64,000 nucleotides of DNA from Strigamia acuminata. Lineage: Eukaryota; Arthropoda; Chilopoda; Geophilomorpha; Linotaeniidae. The stretch is from assembly GCA_949358305.1 (NCBI GenBank), contig OX442318.1:9778517-9842516 (forward strand), given 5' to 3'. Position 1 is the stretch's first letter, and every line of letters starts with the position of its first letter. The notes beneath the pieces were generated by a model. It saw nothing but the letters and a program-made list of their open reading frames with translations, did not search any database and was not told where the DNA came from. Positions 38,601 to 50,600 of the stretch are shown here, one piece after another. The position numbers and the translations under genes were made by a program.

Positions 38601-41600
38601 ATAAAACTAATAGCAGAAGAATGGAAAGAAAAGAAGAAAAAAAATCCCCGAAAAAAAGTCAATTTTCTTAGCGTCGACTCTCCGGGGAAATCCTCAACAA
38701 CTTGCTTTTTAGAGAGAAAGCATTCTTCTCTTTATAGATCATTGAATGTTTCCTGTTCGACTTTCTACTTTTTTTTTCTCTTTCGTTTCCTCTTTTAGCC
38801 CCTGGAGGTCCACCTCTTGCGATAGATGTGAAGCCAACAGTGTCCGCTACTCTTCGAGTGACCTGGAGGGTAAGATAAATACTGCGAACGCTCTAGTCAA
38901 AGAGTGAAAAACTCCCCTTTTCCAAACGGCTGACTTGGCTCAGGCAAATGTTAACTTGTGAGTTAGGATGTCCCGCCCTGTGGTAGCAAGTTGCCGCCGC
39001 ATGAATGTTGGCTGCAACTGGCGCTCGGAGGAAATGGAGTTGGGAGAAATACGAGAAAAAATAACAAATGTCTCAACTTAGTTTTAAGTTTTATATTTTT
39101 TTAAACTTGAAACGAAGTGGAGTAAAAAGATCTTCCACTCCATATGGTTCAAAAATACGTTGAAATTATATTGCAATGTACCGTATTTTATCGATTAACC
39201 TTCCCACAGCCATGGTGGGTCAAAAAAAATTACAGAAATGGTAAAATTACTGTAATTCTTTTTTAAAAAAATTTTTTTTCTTATTTTATAATGTCTTAAT
39301 ACGAATAGTTTTTCAATTATTATTAAGATAATTGAATATTTATGACATAAAACACCCTTAATGGGAGCGCCGTGTACGGTTTTGCCATCTGTTTGCACTA
39401 GGTGGCGTATTACTTCTAAAACATGTGCTTCTGCCAGGAAAAATGCGATTGCACCAGAAAAAATGTGATTATGCACATTTTATGCATATTTTTGAAGTAA
39501 TATTTTTTTATATTTAAGAGTTTTATATGTAAGAAAAAAGTGGTCAGCGGTATGTTTACGATCGATCACAGGCAAACTATCGAGGGTCGACAATTTTCAT
39601 ATCGAAAACCTAATAAAAAATGAATGTTTGGCTGGAGGTTATATGTAAATAAAAATAAATTTGCCATGAATATTTTTATTCCTATTGATCGATTGAATTG
39701 TCAGAATTTAATATGTACATAATTCTGTTGTCGTTTCTGAATTTCCAATGCATTCCACCACATAAACAATGCATTTTGAGTGAGTTTTGTTGTTTGGTTT
39801 TCTTTTTGAACAATGGCGCAACTCTGGGAGTGCATTTTTAAACTTTTTAAAAACACTAGCTGCATTCCAAAAGTCATTTAAACTAAACAGTATTTTTAAA
39901 CTGCATTTTTAAAATGCTTGACCTGAGGGTTGCTTTGATCTAACTTTAAAAAAAAAATAACGGCTGATTTAGTCTGCTTTTAGTTGCAGTAAGCATGCTT
40001 ACAGCATTTAAACAGCAAAACATGTTTACTTTAAATGTGTCTTAAGGCTAGTTCATAATGCTGCAAAGCGACTAACAAAATACCATAAGTGACATCTACA
40101 CATCTTCATTAGCCTCACACCTGAATATTTTGTAATAGCCCAACCGTGTTTTTAACCGTCTTTCAAGAAAAACATTAAAGGTGGGTTCACACTTGTGTTC
40201 ACACAAGACGCAACGCAAGAAAACTGACGCACCGCAAGCTGCTTGAGTCCAAAAATTCTTGACGTTGACACCAATTCGTGCTTCAACTCCGAGTTGAAGT
40301 AAGCGACGCAACGCAAGGAAAGGTCTTGCGGCCAACCAATTACGATCGACTTCAACTCTCGTCGATTCACGTTTGGTTGGTGAGACTTTACCACATGCAA
40401 ACAGGCCGCCATTTTTTGATTCTGGAACTAGTTCTAGAACTAGATCCAATTCCAGGTTTCATTGAAACCATCCGATTGGCCAGACGCAGCATCAATTGTT
40501 GCAGCTCTGTTCACACGTGCCCTACAGTGTGAACAGACTCTACGTGGCGTTTGATTACTTTTTCCTTGCGTTGCGTTGCGTTGCCTTAAGTGTGAACACA
40601 AGTGTAAACCCACCTTTACACAGACACACATCCGTGTGTAATTTCCTATTGATTCGTTGTTATGTGCGCTGATTGGATGACAGCAATCACGTGTCACGCA
40701 TTGCTTGCCAACTAAGCATGTTTGTTACCCGTTGTCATCCCAGAATACAGTGCGGCAAAATATTATGTGGCGCCATCGGTGGCAAAACGCTCTGAACATG
40801 TGAATACGTGTCCATGTTATCCTTGGTTCATGATCACATATTACCATTGCATAATTTTAGAGCAGTGGTTCTCAAACTTTTATGACCACGGAGCTCTTTA
40901 CATGCGTAAAAATTTATGCGGAGCCCCAGTGGCCCACTGATTGTGTGTTGTATTACCATACACAGATAGATATGTTGGACTACCCGATAAATACAGGAAG
41001 CTGCAGATGTAGCTGCCCATTGTAGCAGACATTATCAGTATTGCCTAGGTTTCCATATAAGCCATGCCTGCAAGGGGCCAGCTTCATCTGCAGCTTCCCC
41101 TGTATATGAGAAACCAAGATAATAAATATTGTATTTTATCGATTAAGAGCCACGGCTTTTATTCAAAACTGCCATTTTTGTCAGTAATTACAATTTCGGT
41201 TTTTTGTTTCTTACATTTGTTTAATGTAGAAGAATGAAGAGACCACAATTTTTTCACACAAAAATTTACTCTGTGGTCATTTTTTGGCAAATCAAGTAAA
41301 TTTGTATTGCCATTACATAGTTCCTTAAGCACAACTAAACGGTCACCTCTATATTCAAAATTGAATTATTTGACAGCTGCGATTGAGGTTTTCTCATGCT
41401 TTTACTTCTACCACAGTCCATATTGACTGCAACAACCACAACACTGAACAAGTGAATTAAGAACATGCTAAACTGAGTCACTAACCACACCAGACTTAAC
41501 ACCAAATTAAACATCACACATGCAGTACTACCAAGAGTCTTTAAAGAGCAGCAACTTCCTTGAATAGCCTGCAGATCAAGTCAATATTGTATGTACAAAT

Positions 41601-44600
41601 ATATAAATTTTTTAAGAAATCTGGATCTGGAAACAATTTCAAGTGCTAACTAAAAGATTAAATTCATTTTTTTTTTTACTTTTCAATATAAAAATGCAAA
41701 TCTAATTTCCAGTTTTTAATTATTCCATTCATATGTAAAATTTTAGCTGTAAATCCAACTTCATCCCAATCCGTAAACACAAATTTTAAATTTAAAAAAA
41801 TAGTTTTCAAAAAAAAAATTAAAAATTTAAATTGAATTTTTATTTTTAAAAATCATTTATAAGAAAACACAAAAAAATAAATAAAGAATAACAAATGTAA
41901 TTCACGATGTTATGCACATGATTCAAAACTACACTGAAATTATACAGTTTATTGCAACGAGTTGCGATGTATTTTGAAATGCATTGGATTTCACGAGAAT
42001 GCATTGTATATTACATTTTTGCATGCTATTGGGTTTGCAAATGACAATACATTCTGTACAATCCGTTATGGAATGCATTCCCACACAGTCGAACCTCGTT
42101 ATCACGAACCACAATGTAACGATGTAATATCGACTATTCGTTAAAGAATAGTCGATATTAGTGAGTTTGCGGTTGCCAATTGTTCCTTATAATTATGAGT
42201 TACTAGCTCATAATTATAATTATAATTAAACAAACTAAGTTTTTGGGTCCCTTGCGATTCGTTATAACGAGGCTCGACTGTACTCGTATTTGTCAAACAT
42301 GAATACATTTTCAAATGCATTTTCTTCAATTCTACACTGAAATGCATTATTTAATACACAAATAATGTATTTAACTTCCGAAATGCAATACATTTTAGAA
42401 TGCATATCCATCTGACCATTACCGGTCATCTTTAACTAACACCGCATATTGTATTTATCAATTCAAACCTCCTTTATTAAAACACCAAAGTTTTTACAAA
42501 AAATAAAAAATTTAAAAAAAATAAAATCCAAAACACCTCTCCTTTTCACATCAACCCCACCTTCAATTTCTTTATCTTTTTTTTAAAAAAAAAAAGAAAA
42601 AAGAAAAAGAAAAAAAAAATTTAATGTTGTCTCCATTTGTCACTAGGCAACACGAGTGCAAAGAAACTAAATCCTTTGCTGCGCCAAGAAGGATTTATAC
42701 ACAAGGCCATTGAATAATTCATAGAATAAAAGGTCATATTCTCTCCAGTTCGTATTCAGACTCCATCCAGTGAGACTGGAGTTACGAATGATAAAAATAC
42801 ATGTGTAATCATTAAAACAAAATTCCTTCATTAAAAAAAAAAAATTAAAAAAAAATTAAAAAAAAAAATAAAACCAAGTCAGAATCCTCATCATCAAACT
42901 CGACCAATTTAATCCCGCAAATCAATTGAGTGCAATTTGTCTCGTTCCCGTGCCAGCCTCCGAAGAAGGAGCTTTCGAACGGTGAAATACTCGGATATTA
43001 TGTTGGATACAAAATTTACGAGAGTTCCGAGCCGTACCATTACCGTACGGTTGAAGTGAAAACGGGTTTCAAGGAGGAACTGCAACTGAATGATTTGAGG
43101 AAATTCACCAAGTACAGCGTCGTCGTTCAAGCATATAACCGAATGGGCAGTGGACCTTACTCTGATGAAGTTGTCGCATTTACGCTGGAGGACGGTAAGA
43201 ATAAATCTTTTTCTCCTTCATTACCCAGCCTTCAAACAAATTCCCAACTCAAATTACTACCCAAAAACTCCGCCTAACATTTTTTCACCATCTCACAAAC
43301 CATTCATTTCCAATTCTCTTTCATTTCATGTGACAATTTGATACTTCTTATTGACAATAGCGCTTTGCTCCATCACTTCGCAAGTCCAGCGGCATCCACT
43401 AAGCCCGCTTTAGCAGTCCTGGAATTTCGGAGTTTATAACGAATCACGATATAACGAATTATCGATATAACGAATACCTAAAAACGGCTGGTTTGGTTGG
43501 CTGGCCGTAAAACACCACGTTAAAAAAATTTTATATAACAAATTATCGTTATAACAAACCGATTTTTCGAGTCCCTTGCGATTCGTTATAAAGAGTTCGA
43601 CTGTATTATTTTTCGTTTTAATGTTTGACTGATTATTTCAAACCTCACCTACCAGTTCTCGCCCGGTATCTTGTTGGCAAATTCAAACTGCGCGTCACAT
43701 TCTGACTAACCACTTCCGAGACCCCGAGCAGAAGCATGGATACAGTCAAACCTTGTTATAACGAATAGTTAAAAATCGCTTGGTTGGTTGGTCATAGAAG
43801 ACCATGTTGAAAAATTTTGATATACAAACTTTCATTTAAATGAACCGATTTCTCAGTTCTTCCCTTGCAATTCGTTATAACGAGGCTCGACTGTATACAC
43901 ATAAAAATTTTAATATTTGAATTACATTAACTATACTCAAAACCACCCCAACGTTGATCTATTTCAGCTGGTTTACACCTAACTGTGTACTGTGTTCTAC
44001 TACGCGGAAAAGTAGTTTTGTGTCAAAGCATCAACTTTGACAATGTTGGTAATCGAGCACAATGTCTGGAGTTCGATTACAATTCTGGTGTTTTGGACTA
44101 CTTTTATGTGCCATACATCAGTGAAATAGATCAACGTTGGGGTGGTTTTGAGTATACTGTATTGTCCTTTTTAAAGAAGATAATCGCAAAAATTTCGACA
44201 TTGATTAAAATAACATGTTAAATTGGTCCTAAGCTGTAGCTTATTTAGCTTTACAGTAAGTCCAGCACTGCATTTAACATGGCGATTGTCAAGCTTGTTG
44301 CACACAATGGAAATACAACAACAAAATTACTGTAAATTATTTTTATTAACAGGTTTATTGTTGTTTATTTACTTTATTTTAACATGATTATTACTGCTAA
44401 ATAACCATTGGAATTAGGAAATCATCTGCGCAGAATGGGATGCCCAATATGAATTTGGTATCACAATAACATGGAGAAATTGCAGGAATAAATACCCGGC
44501 CCGGCCATAATTAAAGGATTTTTAGTTATGAAATTGGTTTAAAAAATCTAATATTTCAATTAAACAGCTTCACTCAATTTAAAATTCTTCTTTCTTTCTC

Positions 44601-47600
44601 AAACATTAAAAAATAGGAGAATAACATTTAATCCAACAATAAAATACACTTCAATCAATCATCTCATTTAAAATCAAAAGCTAAGTCAGAAATTTTCAGT
44701 TAATTTAACAAATTAAAAAAAAAAAAAGAAAAAAAAAATTCACATTCAATCTTGAAATGCTTTTCATTAGGAAATTTAATTTCTGTACCAAATCAAATTT
44801 AAGAAAAGCAATCTAAAATAGAAGTTGTTCATTTTTGTTTCTCGTTACTCCAGGATAATCATTTCGCTTAGCTTCATTGCAGTTGCTTAAAAGGATTTTT
44901 TTTCTACAAATAAAATGCTTTGAAAAACTTATAAGATTGAAAAATTCTCCTTGCATTGTCAGTGCAGCTTAATGCTCCAGAATTTCATTCACACAGATTA
45001 TCATCAGCTTCCAGGGCAAAAATATGTGCTTAAAGCTCCCATTTGTAAACTTACCTGAACCAATGATTAAAGAAACAGTACCACGAGGACTTAACGATGC
45101 ACCTGCACAAGAGCCACATAACCAACACTACACACATTCATTAAAGCACAGCAAAGTCTTGTTACGCCGTTTTACAAGATTTAACGGATGTACATCATTT
45201 TAGCGATTTCATTTTAGCGATTTCATTTTAACGACACACCATTTTAGCCAACATGTCATTTTAGCAACACAAAAACCTAGGTTTAATTCCTAAGAAGGGC
45301 TAAAAAGCCCCCCCTTGACCCCCCGCGAACCTAACCTTACTGGTTTTTTGATGGAAACCACTTTTTTGAGCCGACTTGTCGCTAAAACCTAGGTTTTTGT
45401 GTCGCTAAAATGCCCGGCGAATTGCGACAAAAATTGAAAGAAATCGCAAATATCTCGAGAACGAAAGCTCGGATCGTCAAAAACTAAACACCAAAAGAAA
45501 GAGCGAAAAAAGCTACACCAAAAACATTAATTAAACAACACTGCCCACAACTAATGATTATATTATATCTAGTAAATTTTTAAAATTAAATGTGGCCAAG
45601 ATTTATAAACCGATTTATCACTTATCAACTATGCACGAGCTTAAGACAAATATCAAGTTGAGCGCACACATCCAGACGTGCGGAGAATAACCAAATTCAT
45701 TTACATTCTCCCAACATAAATTCTAATTCCCGTCGTCCTCTTTTGTGTTTGTGCGTGAGGTGTCATACCGAAATGTTACTGAAAGAGAAACCACACATAC
45801 AAATCGATTTAGACACTGGCGAAACACAAACTTCCTCTTTTTTTTTCTCCCCTCATCCCTTGTTTTTCTTTTTCCTCACTTGTGTACACTTGAGAGACTT
45901 AAAGCCTTCAAGATAAATTCACTTTAACCTTTAATGTGACGTTCTATGATAAGCAAGGGGTCACTTACTTTCTCCTTTCCTTCCCTGGCCACTGTCTGAT
46001 AGCAGAGGTAACTGTTGTTTCTCAATATAACCAAGTTAAACACCTCTGTTTTCCATCACAAACCTCATTAACTACTACAGCATACCCAAGCAACACAATG
46101 AACAATTTCATACCTTCATAGATGCGATGTTTAATTACATATCTACATACATGCGATGTTTAATACAGTCAAAACTCTTTATAACAAATCGCGATATAAT
46201 GAATTATCAATATAACGAATACCTAAAAATTGCTTGTTTGGTTGACTGGCCATAGAACACCATGTTAAAAAATTTCGAAATCTCGTTATAACAAATCGAT
46301 TTTTTGGGTCCCTTGCAATTTGTTATAAAGAGTTTCAACTGTATTGTATCTACATAGATGCGATGTTCAATATCGTATCGACATATACTCGAGTTGCACT
46401 CTAAAAGGCACCTCACAATGTGTACTCCCATTGGTCGAGCCAGTTTACTACTAACTCCAGACTGTATACTACTACTAGGAGAAGTAGTTTTGTTTTTTAT
46501 TTATTATTGTGATTGTTATGACTAATTTAGTTTATGTTATTTTGATTTTATTTAATAAAAAATCTTATTTCCACCATTAAAATGAAGTTTTACACATTAA
46601 AAAAATGTCAAACTCATGTTTGTTGTGTTTATTGCTTACATCGTCTGGAAGTTTGAATTTTAGGCCGTTGCCTAGGCAATCGATTGCAATGTCTGTACAT
46701 TGTAATGCAATTCTGGTGTTTGGGTCTACTTTTCCGGATCACTACACCAGTAAACTGGCTCGACCAATGGGAGTACAATTTGTGAGGTGCCTTTTTGAGT
46801 GCAACTCGAGTATAGATGCGATGTTTAATATCGTATCTACATAGATGCGATGTTAAATCGATCATACATGCTACTGGGGTATGATTTGGAACCTAGAATA
46901 GTTTTCTTCTTGATTCAACTCTTGTACACTCAAGCCTCGTTATAACGAATCACAAGGGACCCAAAAAATCGGTTAGTTTCCCACAAAATAAAACTGAATC
47001 ACACACTTACTTATTTACACACTACTTTCACTGTTTTGCCTTTTCTACTATACAACGAGCCAGTTATTTCGAGTCGGGGGTTTCAGAAGGATCGTACAAA
47101 CCGAAGCCACTCTTTGCCAATTGTGCCGACGCTATAACAAATGCATGTTTTGATGTTTTTGATGATGATACGATAAGGATTTATTGCTGGGCGCACGTTA
47201 TTCATAAAGGCGATAAAAATTCTGACAGGTTGCACAAGCTGCGTGTTTCTGACCTGTAGTCTGCTTCCATTTTATAAAAGCTTCATGGTTTTAAAATATA
47301 GATGCAAATATTGGAAAAGATTCGGAATTTCGATTCGGTTAGATTTAGAAGAATTTGGGGAGATTTTTACGGTAATTAAAGATTCAAAATGTCTGTGAAA
47401 AAGATTCAGGGAATTGTCATACGTAACCTTCTTGCAACAACCAGTCAACGTTTGCACTTGTATGCGATTTTGATCGCAGCCAATCCGGTAAGACATGACG
47501 TCATTTGTTATGACGTCAAAATCGCTTAGAGAAGCGATTTGCGCCTAGTGTGTCACCAGGATCTTGCTGGTGACATACGGCGCACGTTGGACGTCCATCC

Positions 47601-50600
47601 AAAATGGCGTCAGGTCGCATCTGATTGGCTGCGATCAAAATCGCAGACTAAAAAGTACATGCACCAAGTACTTTTTGGTCATACCGAAGTGACCTCCTGA
47701 CCACAAATACACAACACTTACCGAATTTTGACATTTTTCTATTGCTTTCTTCTCACAAACAAAATGATTGCAAACAAAATTTGAATTAACGCTGGCTTTT
47801 CGCTTCTCTCTCATTCATTCATTTCATGTGTAGTTTAATCAATCATGAAAACAAATCGAATTTCTTTTTCCAATTTGTTTTGCATTTTTCTTTTTAAAAC
47901 CCAACAAAGCTCAAGTTAATATCCAAAAAATGAATTTCTTTCGTTTAGCTCCCAGTGAACCACCACAAAATGTTCAATGCTCACCTTTAACTAGTCAAAG
48001 TCTTCAAGTCGGATGGGAAGTGCCGCCAAAATCAGCACAAAATGGCATCATTATCGGATACAAACTCTTTTATAAACCATCTGACGACCTATACGGTACC
48101 AATTTAAATATATCTTACCAAATTTCAACTAGAGGTTCACTTACCATAAACCTCCAAAGTAACACCGGAGCGTTTACCGTGAACTGTATTACCACAAAAA
48201 TAAAGTATTTTTTCGTATTTAACGTACCCTATGGAAAAAATATTGTATTTTTGTGAAAAACAGAAATTGTAATTGCGGCCGACAGTGGCAGTTTTAAATA
48301 AATAAATAAATAAATAAATAAACAAACAAACAAATAAATAAAAACCCACCCCCCATCCCCAGCGCTTAATTGCATTATTTTAATCAAAAAAGTACATTTT
48401 TGGTCCTGGCCTGCATTGTACGTCCTATTTCACACAATTTGTCGCCTATAAACCCCGATTTCTCGCGTAAACCAATTTGTATTGCATTTTAAATAATTAA
48501 TTTCAATTTTTTCCACGCCAGACGATGCTGAATACAGATCCACATCGGTCTCAACCCTCAATACCAAACTTCACGGCCTGGAAATGTTTCACAACTACAG
48601 CATCAGAACCCTTGCATTCACCAGAGCCGGTGACGGAGTGCGCAGCAGCGCCATCTACTGTCGAACTTTGGAAGATGGTAACATATTTCTCCCACTAATG
48701 CAGTTTCACCATTTTACATAAATTGCACTTAATCCCGCATTCGAAAACAGATAAATCTCAATTTTCCTCCCAAATAATTACCTCTGCTTCGCTCATTTCC
48801 AGTTCCTGGACCCCCGAGAGACTTGAAGGCGATGGCGATGTCTTCCGACGCAATTTTGGTCACGTGGCGACGACCGATTAAACCTAACGGACATATTACG
48901 AAGTTTCTCGTCTATGTGCGCACTCTGGATAGCAAAGAAAAGGTATTTTTTTTTAAAAATCCCGATTTATTCGCGATTTGTTGTATAAATATTTTACTAT
49001 CTCGTGTTTTTAGCCTCCGACGAAGCATATAGTGCCTTTTGGATCGCAATCGTACTTGGAAATTCGGAATTTGATCGAGAAACAAGAATACGAGTTTTGG
49101 GTCACTGCGTTCACCGCCATTGGCGAAGGCGAGAGCACAAAGGTTGTCAAAGAAAATCCCAAATCTAGAGGTATAAAACGTACAAGAGAACGATTAATTA
49201 TGATTTATTATGTGTGTGGAGAAGTTGTGTGTTGGTTACCTGCGAATAGATCGTGCCATTAATAAATTAATGGCGTAATCAACAAGTTTTTCCGTGCGAG
49301 TGTGAAAAAATGCCAACACTTCCTCGTGGCTCTACGTCATTCCTAATAGCCCGGATAACGTGATTACGTGTGCTTGGGTGGATGCAGCGCCATCCTGTGT
49401 CGGTTTGATAAACTGCAAAAAGACAAATAGTTGGAATTGCGTTAATAAATCGAAGAAATTTTTGCAAAAAATAAAATAATAAGATTTTTATTTTTTTATT
49501 TCCAGTTTCAGCCAGATTGGCAGCATTTTCGGAATTAGTGGTTGTTTCGTGGAGAGAAGATGTTCGGCTCTCGTGTAGAACAGTTGGGATTCCTACCCCA
49601 AAGCGAGTATGGAAAAATGGGTAAAATAAAATAAAAATAAAAAAAAAGATCCAAAAAATCATTCTTTTACTCCTGGCGTTGATTTGTTGAATTAAATTCA
49701 ATCTAGTGAATCGAATATTGAAACCAACGAAAGAGTGGAAATATATCCAGATGGAAGTCTTCTTATTCGCAACGTACGGAGCAGCGACTCCGGCAATTTC
49801 TCTTGTTCCGTTGAGAACATTTATGGCCACGACAGTATCCAATACGCCCTCGTGGTGCAAGGTAAAAATCGATGAATACCTACCATTCCTTCCCTCAAAC
49901 TCCAAAATGGGAGTAGTTTTAAACCCAACTACGGCTGCCCTCTACCGACAACACGCTGTAACTTACTTTCACAACATGGGTCCTCGCTACTGCCCTTTCT
50001 GCGGCGAGACGTGCGTCGACATCTTCGGTTTATTTCGGATGTGACGGCTTGGTTTTAACCGAGTCTGGGTCACTTCTTTGAATTTCACTTCTCAGACAGT
50101 CATTTCGAAGACCATGTTTCTCGAATAGATCGTTTCGCAGACAAATATTTTTCGAAGAAACGATTTACGTAGAACTGCACTTTTTCGGAGTTGTATTAAG
50201 TTAATTACAACTTATTTGGGAAAAAACTATATGTTTTCAATGTTTTTAATGGAGAAAAAGAAAGAAATTGCATCTATCCTTTCTGGAGATGTAAATATAA
50301 TTTTTTTCTTCTTTTTGGTGCATCAAATGAAATGAAAAATTGATATATAGCTCATGGGATTTTGTAATATTACAAGACATAAAAGATGGAAAAAAAGGGA
50401 TTAAATGGATATTCTTATATACTTTTTTTTGTTAAAGAAATTTTATATTCTAGTTGATAAAAAAACAGAAGAAAAAAGATTGTTTATCATGATTTCAATT
50501 CCCCTCTGTTTTCTCTTGTATAATCATCCACTCAGTTGGAATTATTCCTCTCGAAAAGATAGTAAACACTTTGAGTAATGATTCAGTGGGAAAATAATAA

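Larger units (their letters stand above)
38870..42956 (+). other. Intron inside FN3-2 (4.1 kb)
   Basis: Transposons at 40179-40615, 40624-40831, 41130-41225 (fragment) and 41925-42415 with a nested element. Long A-rich runs at 42480-42620 and 42830-42875. No exon between. Confidence 0.85.
46118..46866. repeat. Small 29-base satellite interrupted by two transposons
   Basis: Units of ATCTACATAGATGCGATGTT + TAATATCGT recur at 46118-46163, 46343-46383 and 46815-46866. The intervening DNA is two TA-flanked elements, so the array was continuous before the insertions. Confidence 0.85.
43195..47948 (+). other. Intron between FN3-2 and FN3-3 (4.8 kb)
   Basis: Pogo-like elements at 43430-43603, 43743-43893 and 46166-46341, MITEs at 43934-44154 and 46386-46812, a modular element at 45190-45412, a 29-base satellite at 46118-46866 and an inverted-repeat element at 47462-47645. 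44220-45180 and 45415-46110 show nothing recognised. Confidence 0.85.

Noticed and set aside
49279-49905. 208-codon minus-strand frame across the Ig10 exons
   Set aside because: It is a shadow of the plus-strand Ig10 exons and their introns, with no recognisable protein feature.
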